Below are positions 38,916 through 50,367 of a stretch of DNA of 64,000 nucleotides, in pieces. Source of the stretch: Pseudomonas mucoides (GTDB taxonomy: Bacteria > Pseudomonadota > Gammaproteobacteria > Pseudomonadales > Pseudomonadaceae). Under the pieces are notes generated by a model. The model saw nothing but the letters and a program-made list of their open reading frames with translations, was not told where the DNA came from and searched no databases. A program made the translations under genes and the position numbers. Location of the stretch: positions 1,748,757 to 1,812,756 of the forward strand of contig NZ_JACOPW010000001.1 in NCBI RefSeq assembly GCF_015461845.1. Direction: 5' to 3'. Within the stretch, counting starts at the first letter, position 1. The number at the start of each line of letters is the position of its first letter.

Positions 38916-40631
38916 ATGTACCAACACTTCATCGAAGGCCTGCAGCGCCTCGGGCGCGCATTGATGCTGCCGATCGCGATCCTGCCGATTGCCGGGTTAT
39001 TACTTCGCTTGGGCGATACCGATTTGCTGAACATCGCGATCATCCACGACGCCGGCCAAGTGATCTTCGCCAACCTGGCGATGATCTTCGCCATCGGCAT
39101 CGCGGTCGGTTTCGCCAAGGACAACAACGGCACCGCAGGCCTGGCCGGGGTGATTGGTTACCTGGTGATGATCTCCACCCTCAAGGTGCTGGATGCGAAC
39201 ATCAACATGGGCATGCTCGCCGGGATCGTCAGCGGCTTGATGGCCGGTGCTCTGTACAACCGCTTCAAGGACATCAAGCTGCCGGAGTATCTGGCGTTCT
39301 TCGGCGGCCGGCGCTTTGTGCCGATCGTCACCGGGTTTGCCGCCGTCGGCCTGGGCGTGATCTTCGGGTTGATCTGGCCACCGATCCAGCAAGGCATCAA
39401 CAGCTTCGGCGCACTGATGATGGAGAGCGGCAGCTTCGGTGCTTTCGTCTTCGGCGTGTTCAACCGCCTGCTGATCGTCACCGGCCTGCACCACATCCTC
39501 AACAACATGGCATGGTTCGTCTTCGGCAACTTCACCGACCCGACCACGGGCGCCATGGTCACCGGCGACCTGTCACGCTACTTCGCCGGCGACCCGAAGG
39601 GCGGCCAGTTCATGACCGGCATGTTCCCGATGATGATCTTCGGCCTGCCCGCCGCCTGCCTGGCGATGTACCGCAACGCCCTGCCGGAGCGGCGCAAGGT
39701 CATGGGCGGGATTTTCCTGTCGATGGCCCTCACCTCGTTTCTGACCGGCGTGACCGAGCCGATCGAATTTGCCTTCATGTTCCTCGCGCCATTCCTGTAT
39801 TTACTGCATGCGCTGTTGACGGGGTTGTCGATGGCAATCACCAACGCGCTGAACATTCACCTCGGGTTCACCTTCTCCGGTGGGTTCATCGACATGATTC
39901 TCGGCTGGGGGAAATCCACCAATGGTTGGTTGGTGGTTCCTGTAGGGCTGGCTTATGCGGTGATCTACTACGTGGTGTTTGATTTTTGTATTCGCCGTTT
40001 CAATCTCAAAACGCCGGGGCGTGAAGAAGTGCCGACGGGCGACAAGGTGGTGGTCGCCGAGAACGAACGGGCCGGGGCTTACATCAAGGCGCTGGGTGGC
40101 GCGCAGAATTTGATCACGGTGGGTGCGTGCACGACACGGTTGCGACTGGACATGGTGGATCGCAACAAAGCCAACGATGCCGAGTTGAAAGCGCTGGGGG
40201 CGATGGCGGTGGTGCGTCCGGGGAAAGGCGGAAGTTTGCAGGTGGTGGTTGGGCCAATGGCGGACAGCATTGCGGATGAAATTCGCTTGGCGATGCCGGC
40301 GTTGGGGCGAGCGATTGTGTCTTCACCGGCTGCGGTAATCGATGCTCCGAAGCCTGCTGCTGTGGCGACTTCAGAGGCGCAGCAATGGCTGAATGCCTTG
40401 GGCGGAGGCGAGAATGTGCTGCAGATGGACTGCATTGCCATGACCCGGATTCGGTTGCAACTGGCCGATGGCAAGGCGTTGTCGGAATGTGATTTGAAGG
40501 CGCTGGGGTGTCAGGGGGTTAGCCAACTTGAGGGCGGCGTTTGGCATCTGCTGATCGGCGACAAGGCATCGAGTTTGAGTGATGCGCTGGAGGTGTTGGT
40601 GAATCGTAGTGAGGTGAGTGCCAAGGTTTAG
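38916..40631 (+). CDS. nagE: PTS N-acetylglucosamine-specific EIIBC, with extra degenerate EIIB
   Basis: A 571-aa membrane permease importing and phosphorylating GlcNAc. EIIC covers about 1-365 (TGLHHILNNMAWFVF; GVTEPIEFAFMF). An EIIB domain follows with phospho-Cys405 (VGACTTRLRLDM). A second EIIB-like domain covers about 487-571 (AQQWLNALGGGENVLQMDC). In it the CxTR motif reads AMTRIR, with Ala508 in place of Cys, so it is probably not phosphorylated. GGGAG precedes the ATG, 46 nt after nagF. Last gene of the operon. Confidence 0.93.
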   Translation: MYQHFIEGLQRLGRALMLPIAILPIAGLLLRLGDTDLLNIAIIHDAGQVIFANLAMIFAIGIAVGFAKDNNGTAGLAGVIGYLVMISTLKVLDANINMGMLAGIVSGLMAGALYNRFKDIKLPEYLAFFGGRRFVPIVTGFAAVGLGVIFGLIWPPIQQGINSFGALMMESGSFGAFVFGVFNRLLIVTGLHHILNNMAWFVFGNFTDPTTGAMVTGDLSRYFAGDPKGGQFMTGMFPMMIFGLPAACLAMYRNALPERRKVMGGIFLSMALTSFLTGVTEPIEFAFMFLAPFLYLLHALLTGLSMAITNALNIHLGFTFSGGFIDMILGWGKSTNGWLVVPVGLAYAVIYYVVFDFCIRRFNLKTPGREEVPTGDKVVVAENERAGAYIKALGGAQNLITVGACTTRLRLDMVDRNKANDAELKALGAMAVVRPGKGGSLQVVVGPMADSIADEIRLAMPALGRAIVSSPAAVIDAPKPAAVATSEAQQWLNALGGGENVLQMDCIAMTRIRLQLADGKALSECDLKALGCQGVSQLEGGVWHLLIGDKASSLSDALEVLVNRSEVSAKV

Positions 40632-40654
40632 ATCGTTGGTGCTTGATAGTCAGT

Positions 40655-40873
40655 CTTCGCGAGCAGGCTCGCTCCCACATTTTTGATTGGGCACATCTGG
40701 TAGAGATAGGTCGGCTATCAGGCCGCCATCGCTGGCAAGCCAGCTCCCACAGTTGGATTGGGTGTATCTGGTGGAGATTGGTCGGCTGACAGGCCGCCAT
40801 CGCTGGTAAGCCAGCTCCACAGTTGGATTGGGTGCATCTGGTAGGGATCGGTCGGCTATCAGGCCGCCATCGC
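40655..40873. repeat. REP-derived tandem repeat, period 70-71 bp
   Basis: About three units, each with a REP-like arm (GCCATCGCTGGCAAGCCAGC) followed by TTGGATTGGGTGTATCTGGT and GGTCGGCT. GGCCGCCAT starts recur at 40721, 40792 and 40862. The first unit, from 40655, has a diverged arm (TTCGCGAGCAGGCTCGCTCC). The arms point the same way, unlike the paired REPINs elsewhere. This fills the 304-nt nagE downstream gap together with the terminator. Confidence 0.85.
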
Positions 40874-40882
40874 AGCCAACAA

Positions 40883-40914
40883 AAAACCCGCTGAACGCAA
40901 ATTCAGCGGGTTTC
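40883..40914. terminator. Bidirectional intrinsic terminator (nagE / yqfO-like)
   Basis: The stem AACCCGCTGAA...TTCAGCGGGTT (40885-40912) has an A run before it and a T run after it. It lies between convergent nagE and the NIF3-like gene. Confidence 0.85.
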
Positions 40915-40935
40915 CCATTTCAGCAGCCAGGAAGA

Positions 40936-41247
40936 TCAGAAATCCTCCAACCGCCACACCTCATAAGCCGGCGTCTCATAGGGATGGCTCTCTTTCAAAG
41001 CCACCACCACCGCGCGAATCAACTTATCGCTGACCACAAGCTCAACCTTCCATTCCTCGACCTGCTCGACCTGCCCCGCTTCGCCAATGAACGGCTGACT
41101 GCCATCCAACGGGCGAAATTGGCCTAGGCCGAGCACCTGCCACGCGCAATGATCATAAGCGCCGATCCGTCCGCCACCGGCGGCGAATACGGCACTCTTG
41201 ACCTGCTCCACATGACTGGCCGGAACAAAAAAGCTCAGCTTGTACAC
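40936..41247 (-). CDS. YqfO/NIF3-like small protein
   Basis: A 103-aa protein similar to the inserted YqfO/CutA1-like domain of NIF3 proteins, found alone in pseudomonads. The GTG at 41247 gives YKLSFFVPASHVEQVKSAVF, with GRIGAYDHCAWQVLGLGQF and ESHPYETPAYEVWRLEDF. The start is 5 nt after the purL stop, so it is co-translated with purL. Function unsettled. Confidence 0.85.
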   Translation of the reverse strand: MYKLSFFVPASHVEQVKSAVFAAGGGRIGAYDHCAWQVLGLGQFRPLDGSQPFIGEAGQVEQVEEWKVELVVSDKLIRAVVVALKESHPYETPAYEVWRLEDF

Positions 41248-41252
41248 GACGC

Positions 41253-44200
41253 TTAGTTCACCCACACGCGAGCGTTACGGAACATACGCATCCAAGGTGC
41301 GTCCTCGTTCCAGTCTTCTGAACGCCACGAGTTCTGCACAGCGCGGAACACGCGTTCCGGGTGCGGCATCATGATCGTTACGCGACCGTCGCGGCTGGTC
41401 AAACCGGTGATCCCGCGCGGCGAGCCGTTCGGGTTGGCCGGATATTTTTCGGTGACCTTGCCGTGGTTGTCGACGAAACGCATCGCCACGCAACCCGACA
41501 GATCCGCTTCCAGCAACGCTTCTTCGCTGGCGAACTCGGCATGGCCTTCACCGTGAGCGATAGCGATTGGCATGCGCGAACCGGCCATACCCTGCAGGAA
41601 GATCGAGTTCGACTCCTGGACCTGAACCATCGCCACGCGCGCTTCGAACTGCTCGGAGCGGTTACGTACGAAGTGCGGCCAGAATTCGCTGCCCGGGATC
41701 AGCTCGTGCAGGTTGGACATCATCTGGCAACCGTTGCACACGCCGAGGGTGAAGCTGTCGGTACGTTCGAAGAAACCCTGGAACGCATCGCGAGCACGGC
41801 TGTTGAACAGTGCGGACTTGGCCCAGCCTTCGCCGGCACCGAGGACGTCACCGTAGGAGAAACCGCCGCAAGCGACCATACCTTTGAAGTCGTTCAGGTC
41901 GACACGGCCGGCCAGAATGTCGCTCATGTGCACGTCGATCGCGTTGAAACCGGCGCGGTCGAACGCGGCCGCCATTTCCACCTGACCGTTGACGCCCTGC
42001 TCACGCAGTACGGCAACCTGTGGGCGAATGCCTTTCTTGATGTAAGGCGCGGCGACGTCCTGGTTGACGTCGTAGCTGAGCTTGACGCTCAGGCCCGGGT
42101 TGTCTTCTTCCAGCAGCACGTCGAACTCTTGCTCGGCGCAGTCGGCGTTGTCACGCAGACGCTGGATCTGGTAGCTGGTTTCGGCCCACTGACGTTGCAG
42201 CAGACGACGCTGACCTTCGAACACGGTTTCGCCGTTGAAGGTGATGTTGATCTGGCCGTTGTTCATCGGCTGACCGATCACCGACACGCAGTCGCCCAGG
42301 CCGGCCGCGCTGAACTGCGCAAGGATGTCCGGGGTCGCGTCCTGACGAACCTGGATCACAGCACCCAGTTCTTCGTTGAACAGGATCGCGGCGATGTCGG
42401 CGGAAGTTTCTGCCAGGCCATCGAGGTTCAGGCTCAGACCGCAGTGACCGGCGAAGGCCATTTCCACCACACTGGTCAGCAGACCACCGTCGGAACGGTC
42501 GTGGTACGCCAGCAGGTGACCGTCGGCATTCAGGCCCTGGATCACCGCGAAGAAGGCCTTGAGGTCTTCGGAATCATCGACGTCCGGCGCTTGCGAGCCG
42601 AGCTTGCCGTGCACCTGGGCCAGGATCGAGGCGCCCATGCGGTTCTGGCCACGGCCCAGATCGATCAGGATCAGGTCGGTGGTGCCCTTGTTCATGCGCA
42701 GTTCCGGGGTCAGGGTCTGACGGATGTCAGCCACTGGCGCGAAACCGGTCACGATCAGAGACATTGGCGAAGTGACCGTCTTGTCGACGCCTTCGTCGCT
42801 CCAGCGCGTGGCCATGGACATGGAGTCCTTGCCCACCGGGATGGTGATACCCAGCTCAGGGCACAGTTCCATACCGACCGCTTTCACGGTGTCGTACAGA
42901 CGCGCGTCTTCACCCGGGTGACCGGCAGCGGACATCCAGTTCGCCGACAGTTTGATGTCGGAGATCTTGTTGATGCGCGAAGCGGCAATGTTGGTCAGGG
43001 TTTCGCCGATGGCCATGCGGCCCGACGCCGGAGCGTCCAGCAGTGCCAGCGGAGTACGCTCGCCCATGGCCATGGCTTCACCGGTGTAGACGTCGAAGCT
43101 GGTGGCGGTAACGGCAACGTCGGCCACCGGAACCTGCCACGGGCCGACCATTTGGTCACGGGCCACGAGGCCGGTGATGGTGCGGTCGCCGATGGTAATC
43201 AGGAAGCTTTTGCTCGCCACGGCCGGGTGATGCAGAACGCGCTCTACGCAGTCTGCAATCTCGAGCGTCGACGGATCGAAGTCGTCGCCCAGTTCGTTTT
43301 CACGAACGGCCGAACGGTGCATGCGCGGGGCTTTGCCCAGCAGCACTTCGAGTGGCATGTCCACCGGACTGTTGCCGAAGTGGCTGTCGGTGACGGTCAG
43401 TTGCGGCTCGGCAGTGGCTTCGCCAACCACGGCGAACGGGCAACGCTCACGTTCACAGATCGCCTGGAAGCGTTCGAAGTCGGCCGGGCCGACCGCCAAC
43501 ACGTAGCGTTCCTGGGATTCGTTACTCCAGATTTCGTGCGGGGCCATGCCCGGCTCGTCGTTTGGAATGTTGCGCAGTTCGAAACGGCCACCACGGTTGC
43601 CGTCGTTGACCAGTTCCGGGAAGGCGTTGGACAGACCGCCCGCACCCACGTCGTGGATGAAGCTGATCGGGTTTTTGTCACCCAACTGCCAGCAACGGTC
43701 GATGACTTCCTGGCAGCGACGTTCCATCTCAGGGTTTTCGCGCTGTACGGAAGCGAAGTCCAGGTCAGCCGAGCTGGTGCCGGTGGCCATGGAGGAAGCC
43801 GCGCCGCCGCCCAGACCGATCAACATCGCCGGGCCGCCGAGCACGATCAGCTTGGAGCCAACAGTGATCTCGCCTTTCTGTACGTGTTCGGCACGGATGT
43901 TACCCATGCCGCCGGCCAGCATGATCGGCTTGTGGTAACCACGAACTTCGTCGCCACGCGGGGTGGTGATCGACTGTTCGAAGGTACGGAAATAACCGGT
44001 CAGGGCCGGACGACCGAATTCGTTGTTGAACGCGGCGCCACCCAGTGGGCCTTCGATCATGATGTCCAGCGCGGTGACGATGCGCTCAGGCTTGCCGTAT
44101 GGCACTTCCCACGGCTGTTCGAAGCCCGGGATTTGCAAGTTGGACACGGTGAAACCGGTCAGGCCAGCCTTCGGCTTGGCGCCACGACCGGTCGCGCCTT

Positions 44201-45149
44201 CGTCACGAATCTCACCGCCACTGCCGGTGGATGCGCCCGGGAACGGGGCAATCGCAGTCGGGTGGTTGTGGGTTTCGACTTTCATCAGGATGTGCACCGG
44301 TTCCTGCACCGCGCCGTACTGGCGGGTTTCAGGGTCCGGGAAGAAACGGCCGGCGACGTTGCCGACGATCACCGAGGCGTTGTCCTTATAAGCCGACAGA
44401 ACGCCTTCGCTGTGCATCACGTAGGTGTTCTTGATCATGCCGAACAGGCTTTTTTCCTGGCTCTGACCGTCGATGTCCCAACTGGCGTTGAAGATCTTGT
44501 GACGGCAGTGCTCAGAGTTCGCCTGGGCGAACATCATCAGTTCGATGTCATGCGGGTTGCGCTTCAAGCCGACGAAGGCATTGACCAGGTAGTCGATTTC
44601 GTCTTCGGCCAAGGCCAGGCCCAGCTCGGTGTTGGCTTTTTCCAGCGCGGCGCGACCGCCACCCAGCACGTCGATCGCAGTCAGCGGCTTCGGTTCGGCG
44701 TGGCTGAACAGGCCGGCGGCCTGTTCGAGGTTGGCCAGAACGATTTGCGTCATGCGGTCGTGCAGACCGTCCGCAATCAGTTGCGCGTCGGCGTCGCTGA
44801 ACTGACCGGTTACATAGAACGCGATGCCGCGTTCCAGGCGCTGGATCTTGCTCAGGCCGCAGTTGCGAGCGATGTCGCTGGCTTTACTGGACCACGGCGA
44901 GATGGTGCCGAAACGCGGCAACACCAGGAACAGACGGCCGGTCGGCTCTTGTACCGGAACACTTGGGCCGTACTTCAGAAGGCGCGCAAGCACCTGCTGT
45001 TCGTCGCCGGTCAGGACGCCGGTCACTTCGGCGAAGTGAGCGAATTCAGCATACAGGCCGCTGACAGCCGGGACCTTCTGGCTCAGTTGCTCAAGGAGTT
45101 TGCTGTGGCGAAAGGCAGAAAGGGCAGGAGCGCCGCGCAGGATCAACAT
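41253..45149 (-). CDS. purL: Phosphoribosylformylglycinamidine synthase
   Basis: Large single-chain FGAM synthase, 1298 aa, of purine synthesis. N-terminal PurS-like and linker parts are followed by two AIRS-type ATP domains ([36 protein letters not shown]) and a C-terminal class I glutaminase with nucleophile Cys in [10 protein letters not shown], plus HGEGHAEF and PHPERVFR. Its length matches the proteobacterial type. It lies next to mltF, as in other pseudomonads. A TAGAAT at 45191-45196 (minus) could be its -10. Confidence 0.98.
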   Translation of the reverse strand: MLILRGAPALSAFRHSKLLEQLSQKVPAVSGLYAEFAHFAEVTGVLTGDEQQVLARLLKYGPSVPVQEPTGRLFLVLPRFGTISPWSSKASDIARNCGLSKIQRLERGIAFYVTGQFSDADAQLIADGLHDRMTQIVLANLEQAAGLFSHAEPKPLTAIDVLGGGRAALEKANTELGLALAEDEIDYLVNAFVGLKRNPHDIELMMFAQANSEHCRHKIFNASWDIDGQSQEKSLFGMIKNTYVMHSEGVLSAYKDNASVIVGNVAGRFFPDPETRQYGAVQEPVHILMKVETHNHPTAIAPFPGASTGSGGEIRDEGATGRGAKPKAGLTGFTVSNLQIPGFEQPWEVPYGKPERIVTALDIMIEGPLGGAAFNNEFGRPALTGYFRTFEQSITTPRGDEVRGYHKPIMLAGGMGNIRAEHVQKGEITVGSKLIVLGGPAMLIGLGGGAASSMATGTSSADLDFASVQRENPEMERRCQEVIDRCWQLGDKNPISFIHDVGAGGLSNAFPELVNDGNRGGRFELRNIPNDEPGMAPHEIWSNESQERYVLAVGPADFERFQAICERERCPFAVVGEATAEPQLTVTDSHFGNSPVDMPLEVLLGKAPRMHRSAVRENELGDDFDPSTLEIADCVERVLHHPAVASKSFLITIGDRTITGLVARDQMVGPWQVPVADVAVTATSFDVYTGEAMAMGERTPLALLDAPASGRMAIGETLTNIAASRINKISDIKLSANWMSAAGHPGEDARLYDTVKAVGMELCPELGITIPVGKDSMSMATRWSDEGVDKTVTSPMSLIVTGFAPVADIRQTLTPELRMNKGTTDLILIDLGRGQNRMGASILAQVHGKLGSQAPDVDDSEDLKAFFAVIQGLNADGHLLAYHDRSDGGLLTSVVEMAFAGHCGLSLNLDGLAETSADIAAILFNEELGAVIQVRQDATPDILAQFSAAGLGDCVSVIGQPMNNGQINITFNGETVFEGQRRLLQRQWAETSYQIQRLRDNADCAEQEFDVLLEEDNPGLSVKLSYDVNQDVAAPYIKKGIRPQVAVLREQGVNGQVEMAAAFDRAGFNAIDVHMSDILAGRVDLNDFKGMVACGGFSYGDVLGAGEGWAKSALFNSRARDAFQGFFERTDSFTLGVCNGCQMMSNLHELIPGSEFWPHFVRNRSEQFEARVAMVQVQESNSIFLQGMAGSRMPIAIAHGEGHAEFASEEALLEADLSGCVAMRFVDNHGKVTEKYPANPNGSPRGITGLTSRDGRVTIMMPHPERVFRAVQNSWRSEDWNEDAPWMRMFRNARVWVN

Positions 45150-45197
45150 CTTCGGGACAGCCTCGGGAGGGGTGTGCTTTGAGGCCGTGCATTCTAG

Positions 45198-46883
<1,686 letters not shown>

Positions 46884-46892
46884 CAGCCCCCC

Positions 46893-46934
46893 AAACCAAT
46901 GTGGGAGCGAGCAAGCTCGCTCCCACATTGGTTT
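46893..46934. terminator. Perfect 20-bp palindrome, REP-derived, between mltF and pdxJ
   Basis: AAACCAATGTGGGAGCGAGC, two nt (AA), then its exact complement. The arms are REP sequence joined nearly head to head. It lies 10 nt after mltF and 13 nt before the pdxJ stop, with TTTT on the plus strand, so it likely terminates both genes. Confidence 0.75.
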
Positions 46935-46946
46935 TGTGTCTGGGCT

Positions 46947-47690
46947 TTAGGCTTTTGCGGCGGCCAGGATCAGCGCTTTCATTTCCGACACCGCCGACTT
47001 GAAGCCAACAAACAACGCATGCGCCACCAGCGCGTGGCCAATGTTCAGCTCGTTGATGCCTTTGATCGCCGCCACGGCTTCTACGTTGTGGTAGTGCAAA
47101 CCGTGCCCGGCGTTGACGATCAACCCCTGAGCCAGGCCAAACGCTACACCATCGGCTACGCGCTTGAGCTCTTCGGCCACGTCAGTCGGTGTTTCGGCAT
47201 CGGCGTAACGCCCGGTGTGCAGTTCGATCGCCGGCGCACCCACACGACGGGAGGCCTCAATCTGGCGTTCATCCGCGTCGATAAACAGCGACACTTCGCA
47301 ACCGATCTTCGACAAGCGATCCACGGCGGCTTTGATCCGTGCTTCCTGCCCCGCTACATCCAGACCACCTTCAGTGGTCAGTTCCTGACGGGTTTCCGGG
47401 ACCAGGCAAATGTGCGCCGGGCGAATGTGCTCGGCGAACAGCATCATTTCTTCGGTGACGCCCATTTCGAAGTTCATGCGGGTTTGCAGCACGTCCTTGA
47501 GCAGCAGAACGTCGCGTTCCTGAATGTGCCGGCGGTCTTCGCGCAAATGCACGGTGATGCCGTCAGCGCCCGCCTCTTCCGCGTCCAGTGCCGCCTTGAC
47601 CGGATCCGGATAGCGAGTGCCCCGGGCCTGACGCAGGGTGGCAACGTGGTCAATGTTCACGCCAAGAAGAATGCGATTGCTGGTGGTCAC
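46947..47690 (-). CDS. pdxJ: Pyridoxine 5'-phosphate synthase
   Basis: Last step of pyridoxine phosphate ring synthesis, a 247-aa TIM barrel. The GTG at 47690 (AGGAG 8 nt upstream) gives [20 protein letters not shown]. Active-site segments are [38 protein letters not shown] and the C-terminal [11 protein letters not shown]. Last gene of the lepA-to-pdxJ unit. Confidence 0.96.
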   Translation of the reverse strand: MTTSNRILLGVNIDHVATLRQARGTRYPDPVKAALDAEEAGADGITVHLREDRRHIQERDVLLLKDVLQTRMNFEMGVTEEMMLFAEHIRPAHICLVPETRQELTTEGGLDVAGQEARIKAAVDRLSKIGCEVSLFIDADERQIEASRRVGAPAIELHTGRYADAETPTDVAEELKRVADGVAFGLAQGLIVNAGHGLHYHNVEAVAAIKGINELNIGHALVAHALFVGFKSAVSEMKALILAAAKA

Positions 47691-47737
47691 GGAAGCGCTC
47701 CTGAATTTAAAGATTCGGCGCACAGCATACGGGGAGA

Positions 47738-48427
47738 CTACGGCTTGCGAAACAGCTCGCGGCTGACTAAAGGACGACCGCCCAAATGCACGGCCAATGC
47801 CTGGCGCATCAGCCGCTTGGCAGCGGACAGTGCACCGGGCGCGGACCAGTCAGCATCGGCCATGGCCAACAGTTCGGTGCCATTGAACAAACCGGGTTGC
47901 AGCAGATAGACCTGCTCCAGCCCCGCATCCACCTGCAAACGGTAGAGACCGTCCGGCGCGATGGGTTCGCCGTGGATGTCCATGGTCAGCGCAAAGCCGT
48001 AGCCGAGATCGTCCAGCAGGCGCCATTCGAACGAGCGCAACAACGGCTCCAAGGGTCGACCTTCGGCCAGCGCGAGCAGAGTCGCGGCGTAATGATCGAA
48101 TACCCCGGGATGGGGGTCTTCGGAAGGCAATAGACGGATCAACAGTTCGTTGAGGTAGAGGCCGCTGAACAACGCCTCACCGCTGAGCCAGGTGGAGACG
48201 CCGGCACTTTCCATGCGCCCGACGTTCTTCAGCTCGCCACGCCCGCGAAACTCGACTTCCAGCGGCACGAACGGCCGCGCCAACGTCCCCGCCTTGCCCC
48301 GCGCACTGCGCAACACCGCCCGCAGCCGACCTTGCGGCGTGAGGAAATCCACCAGCGCACTGTTTTCGCGGTAGGCGCGGGAATGGAGGACGTAGGCGGG
48401 TTGGCCGATGGGTGGGGTTTGGGACAT
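47738..48427 (-). CDS. recO: DNA repair protein RecO
   Basis: RecF-pathway mediator that loads RecA on SSB-coated DNA, 229 aa from the ATG at 48427. It has the N-terminal OB fold ([29 protein letters not shown]) and helical domain ([21 protein letters not shown]). The four-Cys zinc site of some RecO proteins is absent, as usual in gammaproteobacteria. Start supported by family length rather than a strong ribosome site. Confidence 0.93.
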   Translation of the reverse strand: MSQTPPIGQPAYVLHSRAYRENSALVDFLTPQGRLRAVLRSARGKAGTLARPFVPLEVEFRGRGELKNVGRMESAGVSTWLSGEALFSGLYLNELLIRLLPSEDPHPGVFDHYAATLLALAEGRPLEPLLRSFEWRLLDDLGYGFALTMDIHGEPIAPDGLYRLQVDAGLEQVYLLQPGLFNGTELLAMADADWSAPGALSAAKRLMRQALAVHLGGRPLVSRELFRKP

Positions 48428-48481
48428 GGAAGTCAGCGTTCTCAATGAGTGAGCACAGATTTATAAACTACCCAAAACCAA

Positions 48482-48571
48482 TGTGGGAGCGAGCTTGCTC
48501 GCGATGAGGGCCTGGCATTCAACATTGATGTTGACTGGCAGACCGCTATCGCGAGCAAGCTCGCTCCCACA
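48482..48571. repeat. REPIN, copy F, inside the era-recO gap
   Basis: Arms TGTGGGAGCGAGCTTGCTCG and CGAGCAAGCTCGCTCCCACA enclose a spacer with the inner inverted repeat TTCAACATTGATGTTGA. It lies within the operon between era and recO. Confidence 0.88.
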
Positions 48572-48598
48572 GGGTGCTTCGGTGTATCTGGAACAGGT

Positions 48599-49501
48599 TT
48601 ACAGGTCGCCGTAACCCAGCGAACGCAACGCGCGCTCGTCATCAGACCAGCCGCCTTTCACTTTCACCCAGAGGTTGAGCATGATCTTGGAGTCGAACAG
48701 CAGCTCCATGTCCTTGCGCGCCTCGGTGCCGATGCGCTTGATGCGCTCGCCCTTGTCGCCAATGATGATCTTCTTCTGGCCGTCGCGTTCAACGAGGATC
48801 AAGGCATGAATGTGCAGGGTTTTGCCCTGCTGCTTGAACTCTTCGATTTCCACGGTGATCTGGTACGGCAGCTCGGCGCCCATCTGGCGCATGATTTTCT
48901 CGCGTACCAGTTCGGCGGCGAGGAAGCGGCTGCTGCGGTCAGTGATCTGGTCTTCCGGGAAGAAGTGATCGTTTTCTGGCAGGTAACCGGCGATCACACG
49001 CTCCAGCGCTTCGAGGTTGTGCCCGTGCTGGGCCGAGATCGGCATGATCTGCGCGTTCGGCAGCTGTTCCTGCAACCAGCTCAGGTGCGGCATCAGCTCG
49101 GCTTTGTCTTCGATGCGATCCGTCTTGTTCAGTGCCACGATCAGCGGACCGGTCACGTACTGGACGCGCTCGAGAACCATCTGGTCTTCGTCGGTCCACT
49201 TGGTGCGGTCAACCACGAAGATCACCACGTCGACGTCTTTCAACGCCGCCGAAGCGGTCTTGTTCATGTAGCGGTTCAACGCCTTTTCGCCGCCCTTGTG
49301 CATGCCCGGGGTGTCGACGTAGATCGCCTGCACGGCGCCTTCGGTCTTGATGCCCAGCATGTTGTGGCGGGTGGTTTGCGGCTTGCGCGAGGTGATCGCC
49401 AGTTTCTGACCCAGGATGTGGTTCAGCAGCGTGGACTTGCCCACGTTGGGACGGCCGACGATGGCAACATAGCCACAGCGAGTTGCGTTTGTATCAGTCA
49501 T
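48599..49501 (-). CDS. era: GTPase Era
   Basis: Ribosome-assembly GTPase binding 16S rRNA 3' end, 300 aa. G motifs: [12 protein letters not shown] (about 16-27), [15 protein letters not shown]; the C-terminal KH domain includes [24 protein letters not shown] lies 8 nt before the ATG at 49501, which is inside the end of rnc (8-nt overlap), so the two are coupled. Confidence 0.97.
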   Translation of the reverse strand: MTDTNATRCGYVAIVGRPNVGKSTLLNHILGQKLAITSRKPQTTRHNMLGIKTEGAVQAIYVDTPGMHKGGEKALNRYMNKTASAALKDVDVVIFVVDRTKWTDEDQMVLERVQYVTGPLIVALNKTDRIEDKAELMPHLSWLQEQLPNAQIMPISAQHGHNLEALERVIAGYLPENDHFFPEDQITDRSSRFLAAELVREKIMRQMGAELPYQITVEIEEFKQQGKTLHIHALILVERDGQKKIIIGDKGERIKRIGTEARKDMELLFDSKIMLNLWVKVKGGWSDDERALRSLGYGDL

Positions 49502-50183
49502 TGCCATTCTCCACACCCAGGGCAATCAGTGCTGCGGCGGCCGCTACCTGTTCGGCAATACGACGACTCACACCCTGACCTCGGCTTTTTTCATTCAGTA
49601 AGGTGATTTCACATTCGACGAAGAACGTCCGGCAATGCGGCTCACCCTGGATATCCACCACTTCGTAACGTGGCAGCTCACAACCACGCGATTGCAGGAA
49701 TTCCTGCAGGCGGGTTTTTGGATCTTTGTTGGTGTCGACCAGCGTCAGGCCTTCGAACTCACCGGCCAGCCAGGCCAACACACGCTCGCGCGCCATGTCC
49801 ATGCCGGCGTCGAGGTAGATCGCACCAATCAGCGCTTCCAGGGCATCGGCCAGAATCGACTCGCGACGGAAGCCGCCGCTTTTCAGTTCGCCAGAGCCCA
49901 GGCGCAGGTAGTCGCCCAGATCGAAACCGCGGGCCAGTACGGCCAGCGTCTCACCTTTCACCAGGCGTGCGCGCAAACGCGACAACTGGCCTTCGCGGGC
50001 CAGCGGGAAGCGATCGAACAGCGCCTCGCCAGCGACGAAGTTAAGAATGGCATCACCGAGGAACTCCAGGCGTTCGTTGTTACGCCCGGCAAAGCTGCGG
50101 TGAGTCAGGGCCAGAACCATCAGTTCCTGGTCCTTGAAGGTGTAGCCGAGCTGACGCTCGAGACGACTTAAGGAGACGCTCAC
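49494..50183 (-). CDS. rnc: Ribonuclease III
   Basis: dsRNA endonuclease for rRNA and mRNA processing, 229 aa, GTG start. The signature [15 protein letters not shown] (about 36-50) and second metal Glu region [19 protein letters not shown] are present, followed by the dsRNA-binding domain ([14 protein letters not shown] ... [20 protein letters not shown]). Its start overlaps the end of a 39-codon ORF (see the lepB-rnc gap). Confidence 0.97.
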   Translation of the reverse strand: MSVSLSRLERQLGYTFKDQELMVLALTHRSFAGRNNERLEFLGDAILNFVAGEALFDRFPLAREGQLSRLRARLVKGETLAVLARGFDLGDYLRLGSGELKSGGFRRESILADALEALIGAIYLDAGMDMARERVLAWLAGEFEGLTLVDTNKDPKTRLQEFLQSRGCELPRYEVVDIQGEPHCRTFFVECEITLLNEKSRGQGVSRRIAEQVAAAAALIALGVENGND

Positions 50184-50338
50184 GGTTTACCCACGCTGAG
50201 TTCGTGGTTGGATTCCACCGCCATCGCCGTGATACGGCGCAGGCCTGGGACAATTAACGCTGTGTTCAAAAATAACGTCCTGAATATCATTGGCTTCATG
50301 CTGCTGGCGCCGATTGTGCCGACTCCAGAAAAGCATTC

Positions 50339-50361
50339 GGCGCTGTGTTCAACAGCGCCGT
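50339..50361 (-). terminator. Hairpin in the lepB-rnc gap
   Basis: CGGCGCTGT, TGAAC, ACAGCGCCG: a perfect 9-bp stem 7 nt after the lepB stop. No good T tract follows, so it may attenuate or stabilise rather than end transcription. The rest of the 184-nt gap holds only a 39-codon ORF (from about 50300 to 50182, minus; MKPMIFRTLFLNTALIVPGL...) that I cannot support as a gene. Confidence 0.5.
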
Positions 50362-50367
50362 GTGTGA

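Noticed and set aside
40655..40873. Possible CRISPR-like array
   Set aside because: Only about three units, the spacers are as alike as the repeats, and the unit contains REP sequence. No cas genes are nearby.
41361..45182. Open frame of 1273 codons on the plus strand opposite purL
   Set aside because: It mirrors purL's third-position GC bias. The composition (Arg/His/Gln/Asp-rich, no fold) is that of an antisense shadow; purL is fully supported on the other strand.
50182..50301. 39-codon ORF between lepB and rnc
   Set aside because: No ribosome site or known family. Kept as an observation only.
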